Source: Alteromonas sp. ALT199 (GTDB lineage Bacteria > Pseudomonadota > Gammaproteobacteria > Enterobacterales > Alteromonadaceae). Taken from it: a stretch of 36,380 nucleotides of DNA. A model generated the notes under the pieces. The model worked only from the letters and a program-made list of their open reading frames with translations. It searched no databases and was not told the DNA's origin. Location: the NCBI RefSeq assembly GCF_018619335.1, contig NZ_JAHHDX010000164.1, forward strand, positions 29,813 to 66,192, given 5' to 3'. Of the stretch, positions 1 to 8,293 are shown one piece after another. Positions within the stretch are counted from its first letter, which is position 1, and every line of letters starts with the position of its first letter. The position numbers and the translations under genes were made by a program.

Positions 1-1
1 G

Positions 2-157
2 CTTGGCATGGGTGTCTCTGTAAAAGGTGGTGCTGGTGGGCTTGGCGTGGGTGTCTCTGCAAATGTGGGTGCTGATGAGCTTGGCGTGGGTGTCTCTGCA
101 AAAGGAGAAGCTGATGACCTTGGCATGGGTGTCTTTGCTAGTGCTAATGTTGTGATG
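2..157 (+). repeat. 39-bp tandem repeat, four copies, in coding frame
   Basis: Copies begin at 2, 41, 80 and 119, exactly 39 bp apart. Each opens with CTTGGCRTGGGTGTCT and encodes a 13-residue unit such as LGVGVSAKGEADD. The fourth copy decays after about 25 bp. The array touches the window edge, so the true copy number is unknown. Since 39 is a multiple of three, copy-number change would keep the downstream regulator in frame. Confidence 0.92.
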
Positions 158-1222
158 TCTGTTCAAGATAAAGTGATTCTTGGGTTTTGGTTGGTGCGGG
201 CTGCACTGGATGTTGCGCTATCAAGAGGTGCTAATAAAAATAAGTTGCTGCGAGGAACCGGTATTTTTGATGATGCCTTACAAAGTGATTCGTTACTAAG
301 CATAAAACAATATTCATCGCTGTTAGGGAATGTAGATGCCCAAACAAAAAGTAGTGACGTCAGCTTTATGCTCGGTGGTGCTTTAGCTTCGCAGTGGCAG
401 CACAGTCCTTTGCATGTGTTAGCAGCATGCGAAAATGTCGAAGCGCTACTTTTTCACCTCACTCATCGGCAAACATTTAGATGGTGTAACCTACCGCTAT
501 GTCAATTTCAGCGTTTTGAAAGCGCAAATAATATAGTATTGGTACCGCAGTTAACTGGGGTTAGCAGCAAGCTATCTTTATTCGCTATTGAAATGGCATT
601 TGCAAGTATCGTTTCACTGTTAAGAAGTATTGCTAATAAGCGAATACGTCTATCCTTTACGTTTACGGGTAGTCGGCCGAAAAACATCGCTGATTATGAA
701 ACCCACCTTGGTCTTACGTTATCGTTTAATAGCCCCTTTAACAGTATTTGTATTGAAAAGGATGTATTGCTTCAGCCCTTAAAATCGATAAGTAAAGTGG
801 CAGATGTTTCTGAACCACAGGTCTCATCAAGCTATTTAGTAGACAACAGTTTATTAGGCGGCAATGCCACCTTATCAAAATCAGGGCCTCTTACTACACT
901 GCAACCATATTTGTCTTTGCCGGATTTTGTCAGGCATTACATCGATGCATTTAGCGCACAAACCGCAAACACTGGGTTACCCGAATTAGCAGGAAAGTTG
1001 GGTATCAGCGTGGCTACCTTGAAGCGAAAATTGAAGGAGTTTGGCGTTAGCTTTCGCTCGTTATCTGAAGAAGTTCACCGCAATCATGCGGTAATGCTTT
1101 TGTCAGTTAATAAAGTTAGCAACGAGTTTGCTGCAGGTGCAATGGGCATTAACGACTCAACTAATTTTCGTCGTACTGTAAAACGACTTACCGGCAAAAC
1201 CCCCAGCGAACTGCGGGGTTAA
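8..1222 (+). CDS. AraC-family transcriptional regulator with N-terminal repeat extension (possibly partial)
   Basis: DNA-binding transcriptional regulator; its target and effector are unknown. The C-terminal ~85 residues (from LPELAGKLGISVATLKRKLKE to RLTGKTPSELRG) form a typical AraC double helix-turn-helix. The middle resembles the arabinose-binding-type N-terminal domain found in OruR/ArgR-like AraC proteins. The first 49 codons are made only of a 13-residue repeat (LGVGVSA-like), and the frame stays open to the left edge, so the gene may begin outside the window. The homologous part begins near the internal ATG at 155, which would give a 355-residue protein of normal family length. No clear ribosome binding site precedes 155, so the start is unresolved. 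The next gene on the same strand lies 246 bp downstream and is probably separate. Confidence 0.8.
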   Translation: MGVSVKGGAGGLGVGVSANVGADELGVGVSAKGEADDLGMGVFASANVVMSVQDKVILGFWLVRAALDVALSRGANKNKLLRGTGIFDDALQSDSLLSIKQYSSLLGNVDAQTKSSDVSFMLGGALASQWQHSPLHVLAACENVEALLFHLTHRQTFRWCNLPLCQFQRFESANNIVLVPQLTGVSSKLSLFAIEMAFASIVSLLRSIANKRIRLSFTFTGSRPKNIADYETHLGLTLSFNSPFNSICIEKDVLLQPLKSISKVADVSEPQVSSSYLVDNSLLGGNATLSKSGPLTTLQPYLSLPDFVRHYIDAFSAQTANTGLPELAGKLGISVATLKRKLKEFGVSFRSLSEEVHRNHAVMLLSVNKVSNEFAAGAMGINDSTNFRRTVKRLTGKTPSELRG

Positions 1223-1468
1223 CCAAAAGCTTAAAATTTAAAAAAAACTAGATATAACTATCAGATGAGTTAGCCGTTAAGAGGTAAACTTCTTTTCAAC
1301 GCCCTTAAAACCTTTTATCCTTTACTGCTTTAGCTTTTCACCGTCAAAGACTGTTTCAACGCTGTCTTGTTGAAGCTTTGTCTTACGCACTCGCAACCGG
1401 CAGGTGGCTTTTCAGCGTAGCCTTTAAAACGTTGCTAGCATGCAATAAAACCCAAAAAGAGAGTTTCT

Positions 1469-2815
1469 GTGCACGAAAACAATGACATTGCAGCAAATTC
1501 TATTGCTCCAAATCCACTAGGTTTAACGCCTATTTTGCTTTTTGTGATCCTTGTCGTTGTAACAGGCATCACCACAAATGACATCACCGCAATGCCTATT
1601 TTGGTGGCGTTTTTCATTAGTGCCGGGTATGGCTTATGTTTGAATCCAAAAGGCAGAAAAGTTAGCTTTTCTGAAAAGGTACAAACATTTTGTAAAGGCG
1701 GTGGTGACAAGAACATTATTCTCTTAGTATTTATATTCCTGCTGGCAGGTGCGTTTTACGCGGTAACCATCGATATTGGTGCACGAGATGCTACGGTTAA
1801 CATGGCGCTACAATTTGTGCCTTCAGCACTGATATTGCCAGGCCTGTTTCTAATTTGCTGTTTCATATCTTTTTCCATGGGCACGTCAATGGGCACTATT
1901 ACCGCGCTCTCGCCTATTGGAGCAGGTCTTGCCACAAGTCTAGGGCTGCCGGTGGAAATGGCACTGGGAATTGTGGTGGGTGGCGCTATGTTTGGTGACA
2001 ACCTTTCGTTTGTTTCAGACACCACAATTGCAGCGACACGAACGCAAGGGGTACAGCTAAAGGACAAATTCAAAGCAAACTTAATGGTTGCTGTACCAGC
2101 CTGCATCGTCACTATGGCGTTACTGCTTATGGTTGATGTGGATACCTCAGGTATTGTTGAAGGCGGCAGCTATGATTTTTGGCGCATAGTGCCGTATTTA
2201 TGCATTATTGCGTTTGCGCTAACAGGGTTTAACGTTATAAGCGTACTTGCAGTGGGTGTAGCCAGTGCGTGCGTAGTAGGTTTGGTTCAAGGCAGCTTTA
2301 CGCCACTTTCGATGATGCAAAGCATTCAAAAAGGCATGGGTTGGATGCAAGATTTAGCCATGATAGCCATAACCATAGGCGGCATTGTGGCGCTTATGCA
2401 CGCAAATGGCGGTATCACTTGGTTAATTGAGCGTTTAACTCGCAAAGTTACGTCTAAGAAAGGCGCGGAATTTAGTATTGCTGGTTTAGTCAGCTTTTTA
2501 GATATTACAACGGCCAACAATACTATTGCCATTGTTACCGCAGGTCCTATTGCGAAAGATTTGAACGAAAAATATGGAGTAGACCCACGCCGTACCGCGT
2601 CATTACTGGATATCTTTTCGTGTAGCTTCCAAGGCTTGGTCCCTTACGGAGCGCAGCTCTTAAGCGCAGCGGCCGTAGTGGGCATTTCACCTTTGGCAAT
2701 TACGCCGTATTGCTGGTACCCCATGCTTATTTTTGTGTTTGGTGTGGCGGCCATTTGGTTTGGCTTCCCTCGATTTAAAACGCCCCAAGACGATGAATTA
2801 ACCCAAAGCGCTTAA
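1469..2815 (+). CDS. NhaC-family Na+/H+ antiporter
   Basis: Polytopic inner-membrane cation/proton antiporter of the NhaC family; 448 residues, a usual length. Many hydrophobic segments run the whole length. The family hallmark is the stretch SMGTSMGTITALSPIGAG (roughly residues 133-150) followed by GGAMFGDNLSFVSDTTIAATRTQG, which corresponds to the conserved GDN..SDTT motif. A second membrane half has LDITTANNTIAIVTAGPIAKDL and SCSFQGLVPYGAQLL. The start is a GTG preceded by AAAAAGAGAG; the nearest upstream in-frame sequence has a stop and no better ATG. It is followed by a rho-independent terminator, so it appears monocistronic. Whether Na+ or a substrate such as malate/lactate is exchanged cannot be told from sequence. 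Confidence 0.88.
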   Translation: MHENNDIAANSIAPNPLGLTPILLFVILVVVTGITTNDITAMPILVAFFISAGYGLCLNPKGRKVSFSEKVQTFCKGGGDKNIILLVFIFLLAGAFYAVTIDIGARDATVNMALQFVPSALILPGLFLICCFISFSMGTSMGTITALSPIGAGLATSLGLPVEMALGIVVGGAMFGDNLSFVSDTTIAATRTQGVQLKDKFKANLMVAVPACIVTMALLLMVDVDTSGIVEGGSYDFWRIVPYLCIIAFALTGFNVISVLAVGVASACVVGLVQGSFTPLSMMQSIQKGMGWMQDLAMIAITIGGIVALMHANGGITWLIERLTRKVTSKKGAEFSIAGLVSFLDITTANNTIAIVTAGPIAKDLNEKYGVDPRRTASLLDIFSCSFQGLVPYGAQLLSAAAVVGISPLAITPYCWYPMLIFVFGVAAIWFGFPRFKTPQDDELTQSA

Positions 2816-2847
2816 ATTCTCGTAACGCTTAACGCACTGGCTTTTTA

Positions 2848-2874
2848 GGGCGGTATCTTCTAGGATCACCGCCC
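2848..2874 (+). terminator. Rho-independent terminator after the NhaC-type gene
   Basis: GGGCGGT (2848-2854) pairs with ACCGCCC (2868-2874), with a further ATC/GAT pairing inside, followed by GAATTTTATTG. It begins 33 bp after the antiporter stop codon. Confidence 0.75.
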
Positions 2875-2986
2875 GAATTTTATTGATGATTAGAAACTCG
2901 CTTTAGGATGTCACTTTGTCTTCACCACTTGCAATAAAACCTCTTTAAACAAACTTGATGATTGTTTAAGCGCAGATAAATTTCGT

Positions 2987-5900
2987 TTGAAGCGCAGGAT
3001 CACGCAGCTTACGCAGAAAGTTAATGATGCATCTGGCGGTAAAGAAAATGAAAGGAAAGAGGCGACAAATAGTTCAAGTTCTGAAGTGCAAGGCGATGCA
3101 CAGCAAACGTCTAAAGTAGTCAAAAATGCAAACAATCATGCAAACAAGCAGAGTGACTCAAAAAAGAACTCAGTTAGCCAAGAAAGCCTAAAAAAGCAGT
3201 TCGAGAAATTAGAAAGCGACATCAATACATCAATAGAAAAGCGCAATTGGCGACGAAACAACCTTCCTAAGGTTGAGTATCCGCCGCTGCCGGTTAGCGA
3301 TAAAAAAGAAGATATCAAAGAAGCGATTGCTAATAACCAAGTGGTTATCGTAGCCGGTGAGACTGGCTCGGGTAAAACCACACAGCTACCTAAAATATGT
3401 TTAGAACTAGGTCGCGGTGTGAATGGCATGATAGCCCACACTCAACCAAGGCGTTTAGCAGCAAGAAGTGTGGCTACACGTATCGCCGAAGAGCTAAACA
3501 CGCCCCTTGGCGAAAAGGTAGGTTTTAAGATTCGCTTTAGCGATCAGGTAAGCGAGCGAAGCTACGTTAAACTTATGACCGACGGTATGCTGCTAGCTGA
3601 AATGCAGCAAGACCGTTTCTTAAATCAGTACGATACTATCATCATTGATGAGGCTCACGAGCGAAGCCTTAATATCGACTTCTTACTAGGTTATCTGCGC
3701 CAGCTGTTGGATAAACGCCCTGATTTAAAACTTATCATTACGTCAGCGACCATCGACCCAGAACGCTTTTCTAAACACTTTAATAATGCGCCAATTATCG
3801 AAGTGAGTGGACGTACTTATCCGGTGGAGATTCGTTATCACGCCCCAGAAGACAATGATGACGACATTGATCAAAGTGATGCCATCGTAAACGCTGTCGA
3901 CGAGCTAATGCGTGAAGCACCAGGTGACATTCTGGTATTTTTAAGCGGTGAACGCGAGATACGCGATACCCAAGATGCTTTAAGCAAACAGCATTATCGC
4001 AATACTGAAATTGTACCGCTTTACGCTAGGTTATCGGCTGCAGAGCAAAACCGCATATTTCAGTCTCACAGTGGTAGGCGCATTGTACTTGCCACCAACG
4101 TTGCCGAAACCTCATTAACCGTACCCGGTATCAAATACGTAATAGACCCCGGGTTCGCCCGTATTTCACGCTATAGCGCCAGAAGTAAAGTGCAGCGCCT
4201 GCCTATTGAGCCAATCTCTCAAGCTTCAGCGAATCAGCGGGCAGGGCGATGCGGCCGTGTGTCCGATGGTATTTGTATTCGCCTTTACAGTGAAGATGAC
4301 TATTTAGGGCGCCCTGAATTTACTGATCCAGAAATCCTTCGCACCAACTTAGCGTCGGTTATTTTACAAATGCTTGCACTGGGGTTAGGCGACATCGCTG
4401 CATTTCCGTTTGTTCAGCCACCGGACAACCGCAACATCAACGACGGATTTCGCTTACTTGAAGAAATTCAAGCTATCGGGAAAGGCAAAGATAATCGAAA
4501 AACCAAGCAAAGCGGCAGGATGCAGCTTACCCCGCTGGGTCGTCAGGTGGCGCGTTTGCCCATCGACCCTCGCTATGCACGTATGGTTATAGAAGCCGAG
4601 CGCACAAATGCGCTTGGTGAAGTAATGGTGATTGCGGCTGGGCTTTCTATACAGGACCCGCGAGAGCGACCTCAGGAAAAACGCCAGCAAGCAGACGAGA
4701 AGCACAGTGAATATCACGACAAAGATTCAGATTTCATAAGCCTTTACAACTTGTGGGTGGCATTTAAAGAGCAGCAAAACGCATTAAGCCAAAATCAGCT
4801 TCGTAAATGGTGTAAGCAGAATTTCATCAACTATTTGCGTATGCGCGAGTGGCAAGACATTGTAAGTCAGCTTAAAAAGTCTATTGCTGAATTGGGCTTT
4901 GGCATTTCAAAGCAAGAAGCCGACTATCAGGCCATTCACCAGGCTATCGCCAGCGGTTTGTTGTCGCATATGGGGTTTAAAGATAAAGAACGTGAGTATA
5001 TGGGCTCACGCAATTCACGCTTTTTAATTTTCCCAGGCTCAGGGTTATCAAAGTCGCAGCCAAAATGGGTAATGGCTGCCGAGCTTGTAGAAACGTCTAA
5101 ACTATTTGCCCGTATGGTGGCCAAAATAGACCCCGCATGGGTAGAGCCTTTGGCCGAGCACGTTGTGCAAAGAAGCTATTCTGAGCCTCATTGGTCTAAA
5201 AAGCGCGGCGCGGTTATTGCGTTTGAAAAGGTTACTCTGTTTGGGCTGCCTATTGTGATGAAGCGCGCAAAGGTTTACAGCTTAATCGACCCACCAATTT
5301 GCCATGAATTGTTTATTCGGGAGGCCTTAGTAGAAGGTAACACCAAGCTCAACTACGGCTTTTTACAAGAAAATCAGGCATTGCTGGAACAAGCTGACGA
5401 ATTCGAGCAAAAGATACGACGTCGCGATTTGATTGTCGATGACGAAGAGCTTGTGAGCTTTTACGCAAAACGTGTTCCTATTGAAGCTAACAACGATGCG
5501 GCATTTAAAAAGTGGTTTAGACAGCACGGAAGTAACGATAGCTTAACGTTTAAAGAAGAAGACGTGTATCGTCAGCAGCCAGGCCAGTCGGTAGCGAACA
5601 CGTTTCCTGATGTATGGCGTCAAGGCAATATCACGCTGCCGCTTCGTTACAACTTTGAACCTAACGCTGAAGATGATGGTGTAACGGTAGTGATCCCGCT
5701 GCCAGTGCTTAACCAAGTCGATAGTGTAGGTTTTGACTGGTTAGTGCCGGGGCTTAGACACGACCTCATAGTCGGTTTAATTAAAACCTTACCTAAACGC
5801 TTACGTCGCAACTTTGTGCCTGCACCGAACTTTGCAGATGCCTGCCTTGCCGATATTAGTGAAACCGATAAAAACAATCGCCCCCTGCCTTTACTTGAAG

Positions 5901-6982
5901 CGGTTACCGATAAGCTTCGTAAAATGACTGGCGTTGTTATTGAAAGCGAAGAGTGGAACTTAGCTCAGCTTGATAAGCATTTAAAAATGCACTTTGCTGT
6001 AGTAAATGACAACGGTGATGATATAGCCAAAGGTGACGACCTTCATACGCTTAAACAGCAATGTGCAGGACAGGTAAAGCAAACCTTTGAAAAAGCCGCG
6101 ACACCAGAATTAGAGCGCAACAACATTGAACAGTGGGATTTCGAAAGCTTGCCAGAAACTTTTGTGCAAAAGGTGGGTGGGTTTGAAGTACAGGCGTTCC
6201 CAGCGCTAGTGCAAAAGGGCGATAAGGTAGATATTACGTTAATTGAAGAAGCCGATAAAGCGCAGGCGCTGCACAAGCAGGGCGTAAATGTTTTGATTAA
6301 AAACGCCATGCCGTCGCCGCTTAACTACTTGCAAAGCAAATTACCTAATAAAGCCAAATTGGGGCTTTATTTCAATCCTTTTGGACAAGTGAAAGCGCTG
6401 ATTGACGATTGTATTTTTGCGGGTATCGACGCCATTGTCAGCGATTATTGTAAAACCAATGAAACTGACATTCGAAATAAATCCGATTTTGAGGCCTGCT
6501 TGGAGATTGCTCGTGCGAATATTAACGACAAAGTGTTAGAAATTGCCACTCAGGTAGAGCAGGGCCTTACGCTTGCCCATCAGTGCCAAAAGCAGATGAA
6601 AGGCAACGTGCCGCTGACTATGATCAATGCCTTAGGCGACTGTAAAGCGCATTTGGCGTCATTGGTGTTCCCTGGCTTTGTCTCTCAAATTGGTGAAAGC
6701 AAGCTGGATGACTGGAACCGCTATATTAAGGGATTAGCCCGTCGTCTAGAGAAGCTGCCTATCGATCCAAACAAAGACAGGATGCATCAGGTAACGGTAG
6801 AAAAGTCGATGAAGGAATGGGAAAAAGCGTGTAGCAAGTACCCCAAAGGTAAAGTACCTCAAGCCCTTATTGATGTCCGTTGGATGATAGAGGAATTGCG
6901 GGTTTCTTTATTCGCTCAGCAGCTAGGTACGGCGTACCCTATATCGGCGAAGCGTATATCTCTTCAATTAGCGGACTTTTAA
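2987..6982 (+). CDS. hrpA: ATP-dependent RNA helicase HrpA (DEAH box)
   Basis: DEAH-box RNA helicase; in E. coli HrpA acts in mRNA processing and rescue of stalled ribosomes. Length is 1331 residues against about 1300 in E. coli. Counting from the TTG at 2987, Walker A GETGSGKT is at 124-131, DEAH at 221-224 and the SAT motif near 252; the motif VI region reads QRAGRCGRVSDG. HA2, OB-fold and the long HrpA-specific C-terminal region follow, ending with WMIEELRVSLFAQQLGTAYPISAKRI, which closely matches E. coli. The region before residue 100 is low-complexity and charged. The start is doubtful: codons just upstream (2945-2986) read LNKLDDCLSADKFR in frame and look like the E. coli HrpA N-terminus, yet no start codon is in frame between the stop at 2891 and 2987. 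A frameshift near 2943 is suspected (see findings). Confidence 0.95.
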   Translation: MKRRITQLTQKVNDASGGKENERKEATNSSSSEVQGDAQQTSKVVKNANNHANKQSDSKKNSVSQESLKKQFEKLESDINTSIEKRNWRRNNLPKVEYPPLPVSDKKEDIKEAIANNQVVIVAGETGSGKTTQLPKICLELGRGVNGMIAHTQPRRLAARSVATRIAEELNTPLGEKVGFKIRFSDQVSERSYVKLMTDGMLLAEMQQDRFLNQYDTIIIDEAHERSLNIDFLLGYLRQLLDKRPDLKLIITSATIDPERFSKHFNNAPIIEVSGRTYPVEIRYHAPEDNDDDIDQSDAIVNAVDELMREAPGDILVFLSGEREIRDTQDALSKQHYRNTEIVPLYARLSAAEQNRIFQSHSGRRIVLATNVAETSLTVPGIKYVIDPGFARISRYSARSKVQRLPIEPISQASANQRAGRCGRVSDGICIRLYSEDDYLGRPEFTDPEILRTNLASVILQMLALGLGDIAAFPFVQPPDNRNINDGFRLLEEIQAIGKGKDNRKTKQSGRMQLTPLGRQVARLPIDPRYARMVIEAERTNALGEVMVIAAGLSIQDPRERPQEKRQQADEKHSEYHDKDSDFISLYNLWVAFKEQQNALSQNQLRKWCKQNFINYLRMREWQDIVSQLKKSIAELGFGISKQEADYQAIHQAIASGLLSHMGFKDKEREYMGSRNSRFLIFPGSGLSKSQPKWVMAAELVETSKLFARMVAKIDPAWVEPLAEHVVQRSYSEPHWSKKRGAVIAFEKVTLFGLPIVMKRAKVYSLIDPPICHELFIREALVEGNTKLNYGFLQENQALLEQADEFEQKIRRRDLIVDDEELVSFYAKRVPIEANNDAAFKKWFRQHGSNDSLTFKEEDVYRQQPGQSVANTFPDVWRQGNITLPLRYNFEPNAEDDGVTVVIPLPVLNQVDSVGFDWLVPGLRHDLIVGLIKTLPKRLRRNFVPAPNFADACLADISETDKNNRPLPLLEAVTDKLRKMTGVVIESEEWNLAQLDKHLKMHFAVVNDNGDDIAKGDDLHTLKQQCAGQVKQTFEKAATPELERNNIEQWDFESLPETFVQKVGGFEVQAFPALVQKGDKVDITLIEEADKAQALHKQGVNVLIKNAMPSPLNYLQSKLPNKAKLGLYFNPFGQVKALIDDCIFAGIDAIVSDYCKTNETDIRNKSDFEACLEIARANINDKVLEIATQVEQGLTLAHQCQKQMKGNVPLTMINALGDCKAHLASLVFPGFVSQIGESKLDDWNRYIKGLARRLEKLPIDPNKDRMHQVTVEKSMKEWEKACSKYPKGKVPQALIDVRWMIEELRVSLFAQQLGTAYPISAKRISLQLADF

Positions 6983-7307
6983 CGTCGAACTTGGTATTTT
7001 TATGTATGTAAGACGTTGGGTTAAAAAGGCCTGTACTTCGATTGCAGATCAATAAGTACCTCGATTATTTGTTTTTAGGTTCGTCAATTGATGGTGCTGT
7101 CGAGCTTTATTGCTTGCGTGGATAAAGCTTGCTCGTCCTAGTTTACCTTTAAAGGCGGTTTGTTATCGAAAGGCAGAGGTAATACCAATTAATACTTTCG
7201 TTATATTATTGAGTGAAATTCAAACAGTTCGATTGACAAGTTATCCTCATCACCCTATAACAACATTGTAGTCGTCAGCGTAATGCTAAAAATCAGGAGA
7301 TGTAGAC
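6983..7307. other. Intergenic region hrpA-pilZ gene
   Basis: No convincing gene in 325 bp. A weak inverted pair AACGTC/GACGTT flanks a long loop just after hrpA. The right end holds the promoter of the PilZ gene and its ribosome binding site (AGGAG before the ATG at 7308). Confidence 0.6.
7233..7261 (+). promoter_or_regulatory. Sigma-70 promoter of the PilZ gene
   Basis: TTGACA (7233-7238), 17-bp spacer, TATAAC (7256-7261). This is a perfect -35 and a 5/6 -10 with ideal spacing, about 46 bp before the PilZ start codon. Confidence 0.8.
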
Positions 7308-7610
7308 ATGTTGGGATACGACGATAAGCGAAATTTTTTCAGGATGATGGTAAATTCGCCGTGTCAGTTGCAAGTTACTGACGATGAATCGAGCCGTACT
7401 ATGCAGGCAATGTGCAGAGATATTAGTGCCACAGGTATGTCATTGGAAGTTGATGAGCCCTCAATTGAAGTGGGAACGCAAGTGAATGTTGCAATTGAAT
7501 CATCTAGCTCACAAATTCCTTCTCTGGCAGCGTTAGCAACGGTTGTACGCTGTGAACCTGAATCTGAGTCTAGCTGTATTATAGGCGTCGAAATTTCTCA
7601 GATGAAATAG
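7308..7610 (+). CDS. Stand-alone PilZ domain protein (c-di-GMP receptor)
   Basis: Small cytosolic protein of 100 residues that consists of a single PilZ domain. Both signature motifs for cyclic-di-GMP binding are present: RNFFR (R8-x3-R12) and DISATG (D38-x-S40-x2-G43). It should therefore bind c-di-GMP and act as an adaptor, with partner unknown. Start ATG has AGGAG eight bases upstream. It has its own strong promoter and terminator, so it is monocistronic and probably well expressed. An EAL phosphodiesterase is encoded 7 kb away, but nothing in the sequence links the two directly. Confidence 0.88.
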   Translation: MLGYDDKRNFFRMMVNSPCQLQVTDDESSRTMQAMCRDISATGMSLEVDEPSIEVGTQVNVAIESSSSQIPSLAALATVVRCEPESESSCIIGVEISQMK

Positions 7611-7624
7611 ATTTAACGCAGATG

Positions 7625-7651
7625 AAAAGGCGAAATTAACCTTCGCCTTTT
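7625..7651 (+). terminator. Rho-independent terminator after the PilZ gene
   Basis: AAAAGGCGAA (7625-7634) pairs perfectly with TTCGCCTTTT (7642-7651) around a 7-base loop, ending in a short T run. It starts 15 bp after the PilZ stop. Confidence 0.85.
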
Positions 7652-7844
7652 CCTAAGTATACAAGCGTCATATAACGTCGCTTTATGGATCGTATTACCT
7701 TAAAAGCGGCTTTTCACCACGTTCTAATAGTTGCTCGCCTAATTTATTTACTTCAAGCTTGGATATTCGCTTTAGTCCGTCTCTTATCATTAATTAAACC
7801 GAATAAGCCGTTCAGTTTTTTCTATTTTAATTCTCCAACGTAAT

Positions 7845-7859
7845 TGATAATAATTCTCA
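7845..7859. promoter_or_regulatory. Fur box upstream of the DUF2061 gene
   Basis: TGATAAT-A-ATTCTCA matches the 7-1-7 Fur consensus TGATAAT-N-ATTATCA at 13 of 14 defined positions. It lies 46 bp upstream of the ATG at 7906, in a region rich in A/T where the promoter should be. Iron-dependent repression is inferred. Confidence 0.7.
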
Positions 7860-7905
7860 TTAATGCGAAAGCAAACAGATTTAAACTTTTGAGAGAGCAA
7901 TTATT

Positions 7906-8181
7906 ATGAAAAAGACAATTACCTTTGCCGTTATGCACTTTTCAGTAGCCTTTACTGTAGCCTACCTACTTACAGGCAGCTTGGTAGTAGGTGGTGCGGT
8001 AGCATTAGTTGAGCCAGCAATTAATACTGTGGCGTTTTACTTCCACGAAATGGTATGGAAAAAGTTAGAGGATAAAGAGGAGGTTACTGAAGGGCAAACC
8101 AATGAGCGTTCACAGCAGCTATCGAATGGCTTTTCAGATAATGCTGGTTTTTCAAATAATGATATAACCTTCGCTTCTTAA
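7906..8181 (+). CDS. DUF2061 family small membrane protein
   Basis: 91-residue protein of unknown function. The N-terminal ~55 residues hold the DUF2061 pattern: MHFSVAFTVAYLLTGSLVVGG, then AVALVEPAINTVAFYFHEMVWKKLE, giving two membrane-spanning segments separated by a short turn. The tail (residues 55-91) is polar, rich in Q, N, S and E, and not part of the family core. GAGAG lies 9 bp upstream of the ATG. The strong Fur box in front suggests iron-responsive expression, so a role in metal limitation is possible but not shown. It is monocistronic, with a terminator before the convergent rlmI. Confidence 0.82.
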   Translation: MKKTITFAVMHFSVAFTVAYLLTGSLVVGGAVALVEPAINTVAFYFHEMVWKKLEDKEEVTEGQTNERSQQLSNGFSDNAGFSNNDITFAS

Positions 8182-8247
8182 AATGTAAGGTTTATTGCTT
8201 GCTTCAAAGCTATTCGCATAACCTATCGTTAATTCAATAAATGGTAT

Positions 8248-8286
8248 AAAGCGCCCTGGTTATTGTTAAAACATCAAGGGCGCTTT
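8248..8286. terminator. Terminator between DUF2061 gene and rlmI
   Basis: AAAGCGCCCT (8248-8257) pairs with AGGGCGCTTT (8277-8286), then TTTCA on the plus strand. The T run is good on the plus strand; on the minus strand it is weaker, so it may serve rlmI less efficiently. Confidence 0.75.
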
Positions 8287-8293
8287 TTCATTT

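Noticed and set aside
2943..2950. CTTTAAAC as a programmed -1 slippery site for hrpA
   Set aside because: It resembles a known slippery heptamer, but the frame register is not the classical one and no downstream structure is evident. A base deletion or error is simpler.
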